Under the pieces are notes generated by a model. That model made no database searches and was not told the DNA's origin. It saw only the letters and a list, made by a program, of their open reading frames with translations. A stretch of DNA of 34,486 nucleotides from Bacteroidota bacterium (GTDB lineage: Bacteria > Bacteroidota > Ignavibacteria > SZUA-365), in NCBI GenBank assembly GCA_029907355.1, contig JARYLZ010000028.1:1-34486 (forward strand). The letters are read 5' to 3'. Shown here in pieces: positions 18,965 to 28,904 of the stretch (position 1 is its first letter; every line of letters starts with the position of its first letter). The position numbers and the translations under genes are program-made.

Positions 18965-19456
18965 CGGTTTTTTCCTTCTTTGGTTCCGAGAATCAACACG
19001 TAATTCAACTTGAACATTCTTTATACCATAATCAAGAGGATGTAAAAAATAACACCGATGAATTCTGTGGGGTTCCTGCTGCGTGAACATCGCTTTCTGC
19101 GTTACTATCTGTCGATCGTGAGTACTTACTTGCCGAGAATGGCGTAACAGAGCGGTTATCGTAAGGGGGAGGTGACGATATTGGCCGGGAACAAGGTTTC
19201 TCGAGATCGACCTTTTCCTCACACGATCCCAATGGAACGATTTTTTACCCGTATAGCCGACTCTTGCGCGGAAATACATGCTCGGTCTTCCGGTCAACGC
19301 ATTGGACTCCCTGCCCCGGGTCCGAGGGCAATGCTCGAACGCGAGAGGAGAGGGCTCTGGATTCGCCTCATTTTGGGTTGAAGCGGCCAGAGCATGCATA
19401 TCGTCCCCCACACCGTTGCGGACAGCGGGACTGATTGCCGAAACCACCCGTTCTTG
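18965..19456. other. Intergenic region upstream of the protease gene
   Basis: About 490 bases between the protease start and the 3' end of the second receiver/ATP-grasp gene, which is on the same strand. The part next to the protease (about 18965-19060) is AT-rich and probably holds its promoter. On the minus strand TATAAA (19020-19025) lies 15 bases from TTTACA (19041-19046), a weak candidate. No gene or RNA recognised. Confidence 0.4.
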
Positions 19457-22400
19457 TCACGTTCCCGCTTTGACGACTATGCCTTCCCCGCTCGTCCCGT
19501 CCACGATAACCTTGAGCGGTTCTCCGAAACGGACAAGGCGCACGAAGTCGCTCTCCTCTACGGCGGGTGCAGCGTCGAGCCACCCCCAATCGATGGTGTT
19601 GTCCGCAGCATCGTGCCTTACCGTGAAGTACATGATGTGGAACGAGGTCAAGTTCTGGAAGAAATGGGAACCCTGGGAAGGGTCCGGCATCATGTTCGGC
19701 AAGGATGCCTCCACGATGGCCCGAGACGCGGAGATATCGGGGAAGGTGACGGGAATGCCCAGCGAGGGGTCGGACGAGCCCCAGCGACCGGGGCCGATCA
19801 GCAGGTAAGGCCTGTTTTCCTTCGAGAGCCGCGTGTTCAATGCGGAAATGACGCGAACCATTTCGCGAGTCCTCATGGCGTCGAACGATTCGGGTTTGAT
19901 GTAGACGACGTCATGGAGTTGCTGTACCCCGTTCCCGAGGGCACGTTTCGTCCGAAGGAGGAGGTTTTCGAGGGAGTACGCACCGAGATCGATTTTCGAC
20001 GCCCTCTCCATTTTCACCATGGGGCGGACCTGGAGGAAGCTGAACTCGGCGGGCATGGGTTCCTTCGTACCGAGGCGGACCGCGAATTCCATCTCCACCG
20101 GGCAGTTCATTGCCGTCTCGCAGATTCCGACGAGCACTTGAATCACTTCCGTGAGAGGGATGACGCGCGATTTGAGAATGGGAGCGAAATCCAGCACCCG
20201 CGGACCTTCGCGTGCGACACCTTCGTAGAGTCGGTCGTCCTCTGCGGAGTACGTCGAGGCGAGCCAGGTGAGTACCCCGTGCCGCTCGGCTTCTTGGATG
20301 TTCAGGTGGGCGAGCGTATCCTCCTCGGCGGGCTCTTTCCGGATGATGTCCGTTGCGAGGTTCAATGCCCAAAACATCGTTTGGGCATTGCGGAAGAAAT
20401 CGCGCGCAGAGGTGAACTGCGGGTGAACGGCGGGGTACGCCGGGCAGAACTGCAAGCTGACGCCGCCATCGACAATGGTTTTCCCGAGGCCCAGCGCGAG
20501 GTTGACGACGCCGTCGCGCGGTTTCGCTTTCCCGAACGGGTAGTAATTGAACGAACGGGCGACACCGGAGAGGTGAGGGTAGAAATACCGTTCGTGGATG
20601 CTCCCGACCATTTCCTGGATGATGACGGCCATCCGTTCTTCCTCGACACGGTTCCCTGTCGCCTCGATGTAATTCCGCGCGCCCCGGAACCATGTCGAGG
20701 CGAAAACGTACTTGACCGCTTGGGCGAGATTGAAGAAGCGCACCGAGAAATCGGAGCTGCTGTTCGGAATCATCAAGGTCGCGTAGATGCCTGCGAACGG
20801 CTGGTAGAGTGCGTCTTCCAAGAGGCTCGACGAGCGGATGGCGAGCGGGTACTTCACCTTTCGGAGCATCGTCCGGAGATCCCCGAGGACGGTCGGCGGG
20901 AGGTCTGCGCGGAGGAAAGCCCGCAGAATGCGGTCGTCCGACGGGTCTTCGTTGATAAGGGGGCGCAGGGCGTTGAGTTCGACGAACTGTTCGAAGACGT
21001 CGGTGCCCAGAACGACCGTCCGCGGGATCGAGATGCGCATGCCCTTGTAAGATCCCTGGGGCAGGTACGCGTGGAGGAGACGCTCGACGAAGGCCAGCCC
21101 CCTCGCCTTCCCCCCCAGGGACCCTCCGCCGATCCGCGTGAACGGGGCATCCTCGTCGAACTCCCCGCGGGAAAAATCGGTGACGACCCCCTCCTGTTCC
21201 CTGCGGAGTTCCCGTGATATTTCGACCAAGAGGTATCGCCGCAATTCCTCGGCGTCCTGAAACTGATGGACTTTCACCGGCTTCAGTTTCCGGGCGAGCG
21301 CGACGTGGGTACGGGCCATGAGCCAGTTGGAAAAATGGTCCCGTGAAGCATGATACAGCAGGGACTCGACGGGGATGAATTTCAGGCGTTCACGAAGTTC
21401 CCGCAAGTTGCGTGCACGGGCGAGCTCTGCGCCGTCTGGGCGCCGGAAGACGAAGTCGCCGAACCCGAAATATTGCTTGATGAACGTCCCGACATCCTGG
21501 AGAAGCGTCCGAGAGGTCTTGTCGGCGAAAATGAAACCTTCCGCTTCGACTTCCCCCTTCCGCACCGTCTCCGCTGACTGGACAAGCACGGGAAGATCCG
21601 GTTTCTCGTTCCGGACGTTCCGCGCGAACGTCAATCCCGCGTTCGCTGAACGGTGCCCTTTCATGGATACCGTCATGTCGGTGATGACGCCGAGGAGCGT
21701 CTCGCGGTATGTCGTGTACAGTTCCCAAGCCTCCTCGTACGACACGGCGAGCAGGACCTTGGGACGCGCGCGGTACCGGAGGAACCGATCCGTCATGTTC
21801 GCACCCTCCTCGATGAGCGACCTCCCTTGTCGGATCAGCTCCTCGTACACGAGAGGAAGGTAGGACGAGTAGAAAGCCGGTGAATCCTCCAGGAGGAGGA
21901 TAGAACGAACACCGTAACGAAGGCAGTCGACCGGCGCGTTGCGGATATCTTCCAAGAGCTTGACGATGGCGAGAAAGACTTTCCGGTCGCCGGTCCAGAT
22001 GAAGACCCTATCGAGGAGGGACACGTCCTCCTGTTCGAGGAAGAGGGTCAACTCGCGCGATTGACCGGCCAAGAGGACGACGGGGATATCGGGGTGCTCA
22101 CTCTTCACCGCGCGGCAAAAGGAAAGGAGGTCCATGTCCCCCAGGCGCAGCATGCTGATCACGACGTCGAAACGGCCCGCCCGGAGCGTTTCGAGAGCCG
22201 CCTCGCCGGAATGGACGCGCGTGACATGCGGAGGGGCGATGAGGTTGAGTTCCGCGAACTCCGAAAACACCGCTTCGTCGAGTTGGCCGTCCTCGACGAG
22301 CGTGTAGTAGTCGTAGAGGCTCGAGACGAGGAGGATCTCTCCGATGCGGAACCGCATCAGGTCCTTGAAGCGGAAAGCCTCGACCGCCGAGAGCTCGCCG

Positions 22401-22468
22401 TCCAAGCCGAAACGGCGAAGCACATCGGTGACTTCGTCAAGTCCATGTCTCGCAGCAGGCATCGTCAT
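19457..22468 (-). CDS. Tandem-receiver PEP-synthase-like ATP-grasp protein (paralogue 2)
   Basis: 1003 residues, clearly paralogous to the 12405-15446 protein along its whole length. The first receiver-like domain (about 43-178) has Met106 at the acceptor position. The second (about 188-330) has E194/D195, D264 (VITDMTV), S298 and K317. The ATP-grasp part has GGGSLGGK at 447-454, AIRSSSLLED at 543-552 and FLQVRPM near 811. The C-terminal region keeps LIGPGRWGSSDP and SQGSHFFQNL. As in its paralogue, phosphohistidine and PEP-binding domains are missing, so it probably uses ATP for something other than PEP synthesis. It starts 65 bases after the second glutamate dehydrogenase gene on the same strand and is probably cotranscribed with it. 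The start could also be the third codon, also ATG. Confidence 0.86.
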   Translation of the reverse strand: MTMPAARHGLDEVTDVLRRFGLDGELSAVEAFRFKDLMRFRIGEILLVSSLYDYYTLVEDGQLDEAVFSEFAELNLIAPPHVTRVHSGEAALETLRAGRFDVVISMLRLGDMDLLSFCRAVKSEHPDIPVVLLAGQSRELTLFLEQEDVSLLDRVFIWTGDRKVFLAIVKLLEDIRNAPVDCLRYGVRSILLLEDSPAFYSSYLPLVYEELIRQGRSLIEEGANMTDRFLRYRARPKVLLAVSYEEAWELYTTYRETLLGVITDMTVSMKGHRSANAGLTFARNVRNEKPDLPVLVQSAETVRKGEVEAEGFIFADKTSRTLLQDVGTFIKQYFGFGDFVFRRPDGAELARARNLRELRERLKFIPVESLLYHASRDHFSNWLMARTHVALARKLKPVKVHQFQDAEELRRYLLVEISRELRREQEGVVTDFSRGEFDEDAPFTRIGGGSLGGKARGLAFVERLLHAYLPQGSYKGMRISIPRTVVLGTDVFEQFVELNALRPLINEDPSDDRILRAFLRADLPPTVLGDLRTMLRKVKYPLAIRSSSLLEDALYQPFAGIYATLMIPNSSSDFSVRFFNLAQAVKYVFASTWFRGARNYIEATGNRVEEERMAVIIQEMVGSIHERYFYPHLSGVARSFNYYPFGKAKPRDGVVNLALGLGKTIVDGGVSLQFCPAYPAVHPQFTSARDFFRNAQTMFWALNLATDIIRKEPAEEDTLAHLNIQEAERHGVLTWLASTYSAEDDRLYEGVAREGPRVLDFAPILKSRVIPLTEVIQVLVGICETAMNCPVEMEFAVRLGTKEPMPAEFSFLQVRPMVKMERASKIDLGAYSLENLLLRTKRALGNGVQQLHDVVYIKPESFDAMRTREMVRVISALNTRLSKENRPYLLIGPGRWGSSDPSLGIPVTFPDISASRAIVEASLPNMMPDPSQGSHFFQNLTSFHIMYFTVRHDAADNTIDWGWLDAAPAVEESDFVRLVRFGEPLKVIVDGTSGEGIVVKAGT

Positions 22469-22533
22469 CTCTTCGTTTCACCCAACCGGTGTGGGCGCGG
22501 GTTGACTCTGTTGCCGGCGGCACTCCGCCGGGC

Positions 22534-23820
22534 TCATACCCACCCGCGGAGTTTGCACGCTTCCGCGACACGGGAGACCGCGATCATCGTTGCGGCTTCG
22601 CGCATGGGGATGGACCGTTTCTGCGCGAGTTCCGAAACCGCGTAGTATGCCTCGGTCATTTTCGTGTCGAGCTTGCTCAGCACCTCGTCGCGCGTCCAGT
22701 AGTAATTCATGTTGCTCTGCACCTGCTCGAAATAACTGCAGGTCACCCCCCCGGCGTTGGCGAGGAAATCGGGGATGAGTTGCACACCCGTCTCGCGCAG
22801 GTACTCGTCGGCCTCGGGAGTGGTCGGCCCGTTGGCACCCTCGACGATGAAACGCACGCGCGGGTTGATGCTCCGGACATTCTCCGCATGGATCTGGTTC
22901 TCGAGGGCGGCGGGAATGAGGACATCCACATCCTGTTTGAGCCAGTCGTCGCCGTCGAGGACGTCGAGGCCGAGTTCGTCGGCGCGGGAGCGGTCGATTT
23001 CCCCATAGGAATTCGTAATGGAACGCAGGGCGGGAAGATCGATCCCCTCGCGCTTGCGGTAAGTGAAGGCGCGTTGTTCGCGCTGGTCCCAGCATGCGAC
23101 CGCCGTCACTTTCCCCCCGTAAGACGTGAGGAGTTCGATGGCATGCTGCGCCACGTTCCCGAAACCCTGGACGGACGCCGAGACACCGGCCAGCGAACCG
23201 CCCGCCTCGCGGACCGCCTCACGGAGGATGTAGATGACACCGTATCCCGTCGCTTCGGTTCGGCCGAGCGATCCTCCCATGCTGACCGGTTTGCCCGTGA
23301 TGAACCCGGGCGCTTTCCTCCCCGTGATCCGTTCGTACTCGTCGAGCATCCAAAGCATGTGCTGCGCCGTGGTCATGACATCGGGGGCAGGGACGTCCTG
23401 CTCGGGGCCGATGCATTCGGCGACTTTGCGGATCCAGCCTCTGCATAAAGCTTCCTGCTCACGCATGGAGAGATTGTGGGGATCGCAGATGACGCCGCCC
23501 TTCCCCCCGCCAAGGGGCAAATCGACAACGGCGGTTTTCCACGTCATCCACATGGCCAGAGCACGGACGGTATCGATCGTCTCGTGGGGGTGAAAACGGA
23601 TCCCCCCTTTGCTCGGACCGCGCGCGGTGTTGTGCTGGACGCGAAAACCCCGAAAGACGGCAGTCCCGCCGTCGTCCATACGGATGGGGATCGAGAAATG
23701 GATCTCGCGTTCCGGTTCGCGGAGAAGCTGCCGCGTCGCGGTATCCAACCCGAGTCGTTCCGCCACGACATCGAATTGCTGCTGCGCCATGCGGAAGGGA
23801 TTGAAAGATTCGACCGCCAT
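22534..23820 (-). CDS. Glu/Leu/Phe/Val-type glutamate dehydrogenase (second GDH)
   Basis: 428 residues from the ATG at 23820, with GAGG six bases upstream. An open extension of 45 codons upstream has no family similarity. It belongs to the shorter, RocG/GudB-like hexameric subfamily. K71 (KGGIRFHP), catalytic K107 (LPLGGGKGG) and D147 (VPAPDVMT) are present, with a Rossmann motif QGFGNVAQHA. Members are usually NAD-linked and catabolic, but coenzyme cannot be fixed by eye; a leucine dehydrogenase is less likely given the length and motifs. The next gene on the strand, 65 bases on, is a receiver/ATP-grasp protein. The GAF/nucleotidyltransferase protein is divergent from it across a 175-base gap. 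Confidence 0.9.
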   Translation of the reverse strand: MAVESFNPFRMAQQQFDVVAERLGLDTATRQLLREPEREIHFSIPIRMDDGGTAVFRGFRVQHNTARGPSKGGIRFHPHETIDTVRALAMWMTWKTAVVDLPLGGGKGGVICDPHNLSMREQEALCRGWIRKVAECIGPEQDVPAPDVMTTAQHMLWMLDEYERITGRKAPGFITGKPVSMGGSLGRTEATGYGVIYILREAVREAGGSLAGVSASVQGFGNVAQHAIELLTSYGGKVTAVACWDQREQRAFTYRKREGIDLPALRSITNSYGEIDRSRADELGLDVLDGDDWLKQDVDVLIPAALENQIHAENVRSINPRVRFIVEGANGPTTPEADEYLRETGVQLIPDFLANAGGVTCSYFEQVQSNMNYYWTRDEVLSKLDTKMTEAYYAVSELAQKRSIPMREAATMIAVSRVAEACKLRGWV

Positions 23821-23995
23821 GAGAACCTCGTTTTGAAATGTTGACCGCGTGGAAAATGACGGAGAAAAACGAAAACGAAGTAAAAAGTAGGTGTTTTCCG
23901 GAAGGGAAAAAAGGCGCCCCAGATTCAGGACACCGCATGAAAACCGCACTACCATTTCACAGCGTCTTCCCCTATCTTCATGAACGGAGGGGAAT

Positions 23996-26900
23996 ATGAA
24001 CGAGAGGAAAAGCGGTACGAAGTCGCCCCAGCAGGGGTATTCGCAAAATATTCATGAGCTTCTCCACGTTCTCGGCGAACGGGCAAAAGAGCTCAACTGC
24101 CTGTACCGCATCGAGGAAATCCTCATGCAGAAAGAGCGGAATATCGAGGATCTCCTCCACGAAATCGCCGAGGCGATCCCGAGCGGCTGGCAGTTCCCCG
24201 ACATTTGCCGTGCGCGAATCCGGTACGGGGAGGCGGTGTACAGCAGCCCGGATTTCCGAGAAACACCCTGGATGATTTCCACGGATATCACCGTCCAGGA
24301 GCGTGTAGAGGGTGGGATCGAAGTCTGCTACCTTACAGGGGTCCCGCATGCCGACGAGGGGCCCTTCCTGAAAGAGGAACGCAAACTCCTGCAAACCATC
24401 GCGGACCGCATCTCTTCCCATCTCCTCCATCGCAGACTCCGGAACGTCTTCCTCGAACTCGAGTCGGCAGGTCCCGGCGACAAGTCGCGAAGCGAATGGA
24501 TGATCGTCCTCGGCGTCCTTCGGCGTACCGACCAAAACCTCTACACGCGCATTTCCCGGAAAATGCTCAACCATCTCTGTCGCATCGGCGTCAAGGAAGC
24601 GACCACGCTCCTGCAAAGCTTCAGCGGGACCAACCCCTCCGAAGCGGCCGACAGCGTCATCGGAGAGAACCGCCCCCGCCAGCGCGAGGAACTCCACGAT
24701 TTCATCATTACGAGCGACGAGATTTTCATCATCGCCTCGAATTACCTCAGCGACCAGGATATCCTTTCGAACATCCAGAAATGGATCAAGGACGACAAGG
24801 CGTCGTTCCTCGTCAATGCCGTCGAAAATCTCGATACCTCACTGGCGGAAATCACCGATGCGCTCGGGCGTTTCTACCACCTCTTCCCGGATGGACTCGA
24901 CGTCACCCCATCGACCGATAAGGTTCTCCGAGTCTCCCTCATACGCCGCCTCCTCAGCGAGGACCTCGATTTCATCAACATCGCCAAGGCGTTCATCGAC
25001 ATCCAGGATTTCCATGACCTCCTGCAACGCGTAATCTACGCTCAGCGGAGTCACGGGAAGCTCGGCGGAAAGAGCACGGGACTTTACCTCGCCTCCCAGA
25101 TCCTTCGAAAGAACACCGACCGGGAACCGTTGCTTCGCAACATCCGGATCCCGAAATCCTGGTACATCGCATCGGACGTGATCCTGAATTTCATCCATTA
25201 CAACAATCTCGAGGAGGTGTTCAACCAGAAATACCTCGACATCGACCAGATCCGGGACGAGTACCCCCACCTCGTACAAGTCTTCAAGAACTCGTATTTC
25301 CCACCCGATATCGTGAAAGGGTTGTCCATGGCCCTCGACGATCTCGGGGACACCCCCATCATTGTCCGGAGCTCGAGCTTGCTCGAGGACAGCTCGAGCG
25401 GCGCATTCAGCGGGAAGTACAAGAGTCTTTTCCTCGCCAACACCGGCACGAAGAGCGAAAGGCTGGTCGCTCTGATGGACGCGATCGCCGAGGTGTACGC
25501 TTCCATCTTCGGCCCGGATCCCATCGAGTACCGGACGGAACGCGGACTGCTGGATTTCCACGAGGAGATGGGCGTCATCATCCAGGAGGTCGTCGGCACG
25601 AAGATCGGGAAATACTTCTTCCCTGCATTCGCCGGCGTGGCGTTCAGCAACAACGAGTTCCGCTGGTCGCCCCGGATCAAGCGGGAGGACGGTCTCATTC
25701 GTATGGTGCCTGGGCTGGGGACGCGGGCCGTCGATCGCCTCAGCGACGACTACCCCATTCTCATCGCGCCCGGCCAGCCGAACCTGCGCGTGAACATATC
25801 CCCCGAGGAGACGGTCCGCTATGCCCCGAGGAACATTGATGTCATCAACCTCGAAACGGGGATGTTCGAAACGATGGATCTACGTACGCTCCTCCGCGAG
25901 TGCGGGTGGATGTACCCCCTGATCGACAAGATCGTTTCCATCGTGGATGGTGACCATGTACGCGCGCCCGTCGGTTCCCATATCGATTTCGACCGGACGC
26001 AAACGGCCGTCTCGTTCGACGGCCTCATTTCCTCGACCCCCTTCGTCCGGCAGATTCATGCCATGCTCCGCATACTCCAAGAGAAGCTCGGCACGCCGGT
26101 CGACATCGAGTTCGCCAGCGATGGGAAAAACCTTTACCTCCTCCAATGCCGGCCGCAGAGCTTCACACGGCATAGTGCACCCGCACCGATCCCGCGGGAC
26201 ATCTCGAACCACAGGAAACTCTTCACCGCCAACCGGTACATCTCCAACGGCAGTGTACCGGAAATCACGCACATCGTCTACATCGATCCCACCAAGTACA
26301 ACGAGCTCCCCGAACGAAACGACCTCCTCGCCGTCGGTCGGGCCGTGGGGCGCCTCAACAAGCTCCTCCCGAAGCGACAATTCATCCTGATGGGACCCGG
26401 TCGCTGGGGAAGTCGCGGAGACATCAAGCTCGGCGTGAACGTCACGTACTCGGACATCAACAACACCGCCGTGCTCATCGAAGTCGCACGGAAGCAGGGG
26501 AATTACGTCCCGGACCTTTCCTTCGGGACGCATTTTTTCCAGGATCTCGTCGAAGCGTCGATTCGTTACCTCCCCCTGTACCCAGACGACCCAGGGGTCA
26601 TCTTCAACGAAGGGTTCTTCCTCCGCATGCCGAACATCCTCGCCGACATCCTGCCGGAGTTCGCATACCTCGCCGATACGATCCGCGTGATCGACGTGCC
26701 GAAGTGCACGGACGGAATGATCCTGCGCATCCTGATGAATGCGGATCTCGAGGAGGCAGTGGGATACCTCAGCCCACCTTCCAAGAGCAAGCCGTCCGAC
26801 TCGAACGGCCATTACCCCGAGCCCGAGCAGAGCGACGAGCATTGGAGCTGGCGGCTCCGTATGGCCGAACGCATCGCTGCGCATCTGGACCCGGACCGTT

Positions 26901-27229
26901 TCGGTGTCAAGGCGATGTACGTCATCGGGAGCACGAAGAACGCCACGGCCGGCCCCGACAGCGATATCGATCTGCTCGTCCATCTCGACGGCAACCCCGA
27001 ACAGCGGCGGGAACTCGAGCTCTGGCTCCATGGGTGGAGCCTCTGCCTCGCCGAAATCAATTACCTCCGCACGGGGTATCGTTCCCAGGGACTGCTCGAC
27101 GTCCATTACGTTACCGACGAGGATATCGCCCGTCGCTCTTCCTACGCCGTGAAGATCGATGCCGTCACGGATGCCGCACGGCAGTTGAAACTCGGCAAGG
27201 CGAAGCCCCGCGGCACCCTGAAAGGCTGA
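23996..27229 (+). CDS. GAF-ATP-grasp-nucleotidyltransferase protein, PEP-synthase-like
   Basis: 1077 residues with a strong Shine-Dalgarno (GGAGGGG) before the ATG. Residues about 20-150 look like a GAF sensor domain preceded by a helix (LYRIEEILMQKERNIEDLL). A helical region follows to about 345. A PPDK/PEP-synthase N-terminal ATP-grasp domain comes next: GKLGGKSTG at 354-362, IVRSSSLLED at 456-465, YLLQCRP later. The C-terminal module shared with the two tandem-receiver proteins follows (LMGPGRWGSRGD, SFGTHFFQDL). The last 120 residues are a minimal nucleotidyltransferase domain: GS at 978-979, D990 and D992 (SDIDLLVH), a probable third carboxylate D1035 (LLDVHYV). No phosphohistidine or PEP-barrel domain is seen. 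It is divergent from the second gdh. Confidence 0.86.
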   Translation: MNERKSGTKSPQQGYSQNIHELLHVLGERAKELNCLYRIEEILMQKERNIEDLLHEIAEAIPSGWQFPDICRARIRYGEAVYSSPDFRETPWMISTDITVQERVEGGIEVCYLTGVPHADEGPFLKEERKLLQTIADRISSHLLHRRLRNVFLELESAGPGDKSRSEWMIVLGVLRRTDQNLYTRISRKMLNHLCRIGVKEATTLLQSFSGTNPSEAADSVIGENRPRQREELHDFIITSDEIFIIASNYLSDQDILSNIQKWIKDDKASFLVNAVENLDTSLAEITDALGRFYHLFPDGLDVTPSTDKVLRVSLIRRLLSEDLDFINIAKAFIDIQDFHDLLQRVIYAQRSHGKLGGKSTGLYLASQILRKNTDREPLLRNIRIPKSWYIASDVILNFIHYNNLEEVFNQKYLDIDQIRDEYPHLVQVFKNSYFPPDIVKGLSMALDDLGDTPIIVRSSSLLEDSSSGAFSGKYKSLFLANTGTKSERLVALMDAIAEVYASIFGPDPIEYRTERGLLDFHEEMGVIIQEVVGTKIGKYFFPAFAGVAFSNNEFRWSPRIKREDGLIRMVPGLGTRAVDRLSDDYPILIAPGQPNLRVNISPEETVRYAPRNIDVINLETGMFETMDLRTLLRECGWMYPLIDKIVSIVDGDHVRAPVGSHIDFDRTQTAVSFDGLISSTPFVRQIHAMLRILQEKLGTPVDIEFASDGKNLYLLQCRPQSFTRHSAPAPIPRDISNHRKLFTANRYISNGSVPEITHIVYIDPTKYNELPERNDLLAVGRAVGRLNKLLPKRQFILMGPGRWGSRGDIKLGVNVTYSDINNTAVLIEVARKQGNYVPDLSFGTHFFQDLVEASIRYLPLYPDDPGVIFNEGFFLRMPNILADILPEFAYLADTIRVIDVPKCTDGMILRILMNADLEEAVGYLSPPSKSKPSDSNGHYPEPEQSDEHWSWRLRMAERIAAHLDPDRFGVKAMYVIGSTKNATAGPDSDIDLLVHLDGNPEQRRELELWLHGWSLCLAEINYLRTGYRSQGLLDVHYVTDEDIARRSSYAVKIDAVTDAARQLKLGKAKPRGTLKG

Positions 27230-27287
27230 ACACGAGCGGGATCACGCACGACTCCGCCGGATGCCGTGACCCGCATACAGCGGCGCA

Positions 27288-28148
27288 TCAGAGAAGAACG
27301 CGTTCCGCGTCGCGGGGGTTGTCGAGATCGAAACGCACGAGGGCGAGTCGGTGGTTGTCATGAGCGGCGCCGAATGCCCGGGTCGAACCGATGTCCTCCC
27401 ACCACGCGCCGGTCAGCCGTGCGGACTCGTGAACGTGCCCGTGCATCGTGACGCGAGGCTGCAGACGTTCGATGAGACGGCGGATGGCGACGCTCCCGAC
27501 ATGAACATCCAGCGGGGCATGGTCGAACATCTTTCCATCGAGAGCCGCCCGGTCGAGAGCCGTCCGGTACGGCGGGGCATGGAAGAGAAGCACCAGGCGC
27601 GACGGCTCGCACCCCGCCGTCAATTCCTCCAGATCGTCCGCGATCGTCCGGTACCGCAGAAGTTCCAGATCCTGTTCGACGGTGAATCTTCCGTCTTCCG
27701 GTGCCATACATCCGGGGTCGACGAACCGCGAGACGTCGTACCGTTCCCAGTCCTTGAGCAGGAACGGGGTCGGGGGGACGCATGAGTACCCGGCTACGAG
27801 GTAAGCCCTGTCCTCGAAACGGCGCATGTGGGCGTAATGCCAGTAACCGCGTCGCTCCCCTTCGAGGAAATCGCTCTCGAGAATTCTCGGGTCGTCGTTC
27901 CCCGCAATGAGGTACACGCTCGGGTACTGTCGTCCGAGTTGGCTTCGCACGCGGGAAAAACACGCGAAGAGCGTTTCCTCCGCAAACGACGAACGGTGCT
28001 TCTCCCCCGCCGCGATACGCAGACCGCCCGGGAATATATCGCCGCCGATGAAGAGGATATCGGGCGGACTCGCCTTCAAGGCATGCTCGAGAGTTCGGAA
28101 TCGGCCTGCATGCCCGTGAAGATCCGAGACGAACCAGCATGTGATCAT
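27288..28148 (-). CDS. Calcineurin-like metallophosphoesterase
   Basis: 286 residues from the ATG at 28148. The dimetal motifs run in order: SDLHGH (D9, H11), GGD at 35-37, GND at 83-85, H190 in LLFHAPP and GHVH at 237-240. All the usual metal ligands are present, so it should be an active phosphoesterase. The small single-domain form resembles YfcE/DUF-type or Icc-like enzymes, and the substrate is unknown. The start has no Shine-Dalgarno; an upstream extension of 27 codons is possible. Its 3' end faces the end of the GAF/nucleotidyltransferase gene across about 60 bases, in which I see no clear terminator. Confidence 0.85.
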   Translation of the reverse strand: MITCWFVSDLHGHAGRFRTLEHALKASPPDILFIGGDIFPGGLRIAAGEKHRSSFAEETLFACFSRVRSQLGRQYPSVYLIAGNDDPRILESDFLEGERRGYWHYAHMRRFEDRAYLVAGYSCVPPTPFLLKDWERYDVSRFVDPGCMAPEDGRFTVEQDLELLRYRTIADDLEELTAGCEPSRLVLLFHAPPYRTALDRAALDGKMFDHAPLDVHVGSVAIRRLIERLQPRVTMHGHVHESARLTGAWWEDIGSTRAFGAAHDNHRLALVRFDLDNPRDAERVLL

Positions 28149-28256
28149 GAGTCCGCGCCCGCGCTCTTCCCCCGGCCTATGCCCCTTCGAGAGGACATCG
28201 CTCCCAGCAGCGCCCGTCCTGCAACCCATGCGGGAGCATCATCACGGCATCCCCCT

Positions 28257-28904
28257 TCAACGCCGGCCGATGTAATACGAGAGACCGACCGAGAGGAACG
28301 AGAACCCGTCGTGCCGGTCGCCGGATTCGATATTGTCCAGCTTATCGGAATTCGTGAGCGTGCCCCCCAGCATGAGGCGGAGGTAAAGAGGTTTCCTTCC
28401 CCGGTAAATCATGAACTCGACGCCCGCTCCACCGCCGTACGCGAAAACCGTTTCGGTCTCGCTCTCGACGGTGACGCCGCCGGACGTGAGGGAAGGCTTG
28501 TGCGTCACGCCGCCGAGCCGGATGAACAGGAACGGCACGGTCTTCCCTTTCTGCGCGATGATGCGCCCTTCCAGATGGGTGCCGTACCAACCGAAAAACG
28601 TACTGCTTTTGCTCCCCCCGAAGTCCGAGGCAAGTGTGCCGATTCCCGCGAACGCCCCCGCCCCGAAACGGGGGTGGAAGAGGTACGTGACGTCAAGACC
28701 ACCCGCGAGACCGACGCGGTAATTCGAAGACTTTTTCGTCTGGTCGTCCCCCCGGAACGCGAGCCCGAAATGCGTTCCGAGACGGAATGACTTCGCGCGA
28801 GGGGCAAGGCCGTACGCCCCGTATCGTTGCGCATGTGCCGCAGAAGTGTTGATCAACGACAGGAACGCGAAGACAATGAACCCTCCCTTGACGAGATCAC
28901 GCAT
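28257..28904 (-). CDS. Outer-membrane beta-barrel protein
   Basis: 215 residues. A signal peptide runs to about residue 25 (SAAHA then QRYGAYG). The mature part is made of alternating amphipathic strands rich in Gly and aromatic residues (YRVGLAGGLDVTYLF, FGAGAFAGIG, YLRLMLGGTL) and ends with the strand FSFLSVGLSYYIGRR. It looks like a small OmpA/OprF-barrel-type (OMP_b-brl) protein without a peptidoglycan domain. The function is unknown. The phosphoesterase lies 108 bases downstream on the same strand. A good sigma-70-like promoter precedes the gene. Confidence 0.78.
   Translation of the reverse strand: MRDLVKGGFIVFAFLSLINTSAAHAQRYGAYGLAPRAKSFRLGTHFGLAFRGDDQTKKSSNYRVGLAGGLDVTYLFHPRFGAGAFAGIGTLASDFGGSKSSTFFGWYGTHLEGRIIAQKGKTVPFLFIRLGGVTHKPSLTSGGVTVESETETVFAYGGGAGVEFMIYRGRKPLYLRLMLGGTLTNSDKLDNIESGDRHDGFSFLSVGLSYYIGRR

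Noticed and set aside
18965-19447. N-terminal extension of the protease by 161 codons
   Set aside because: The frame is open, but it would bury the lipoprotein signal peptide in the middle of the protein. A good Shine-Dalgarno precedes the ATG at 18964.
19394-21217. 607-codon open frame on the plus strand
   Set aside because: Antisense to paralogue 2 of the receiver/ATP-grasp proteins; composition bias only.
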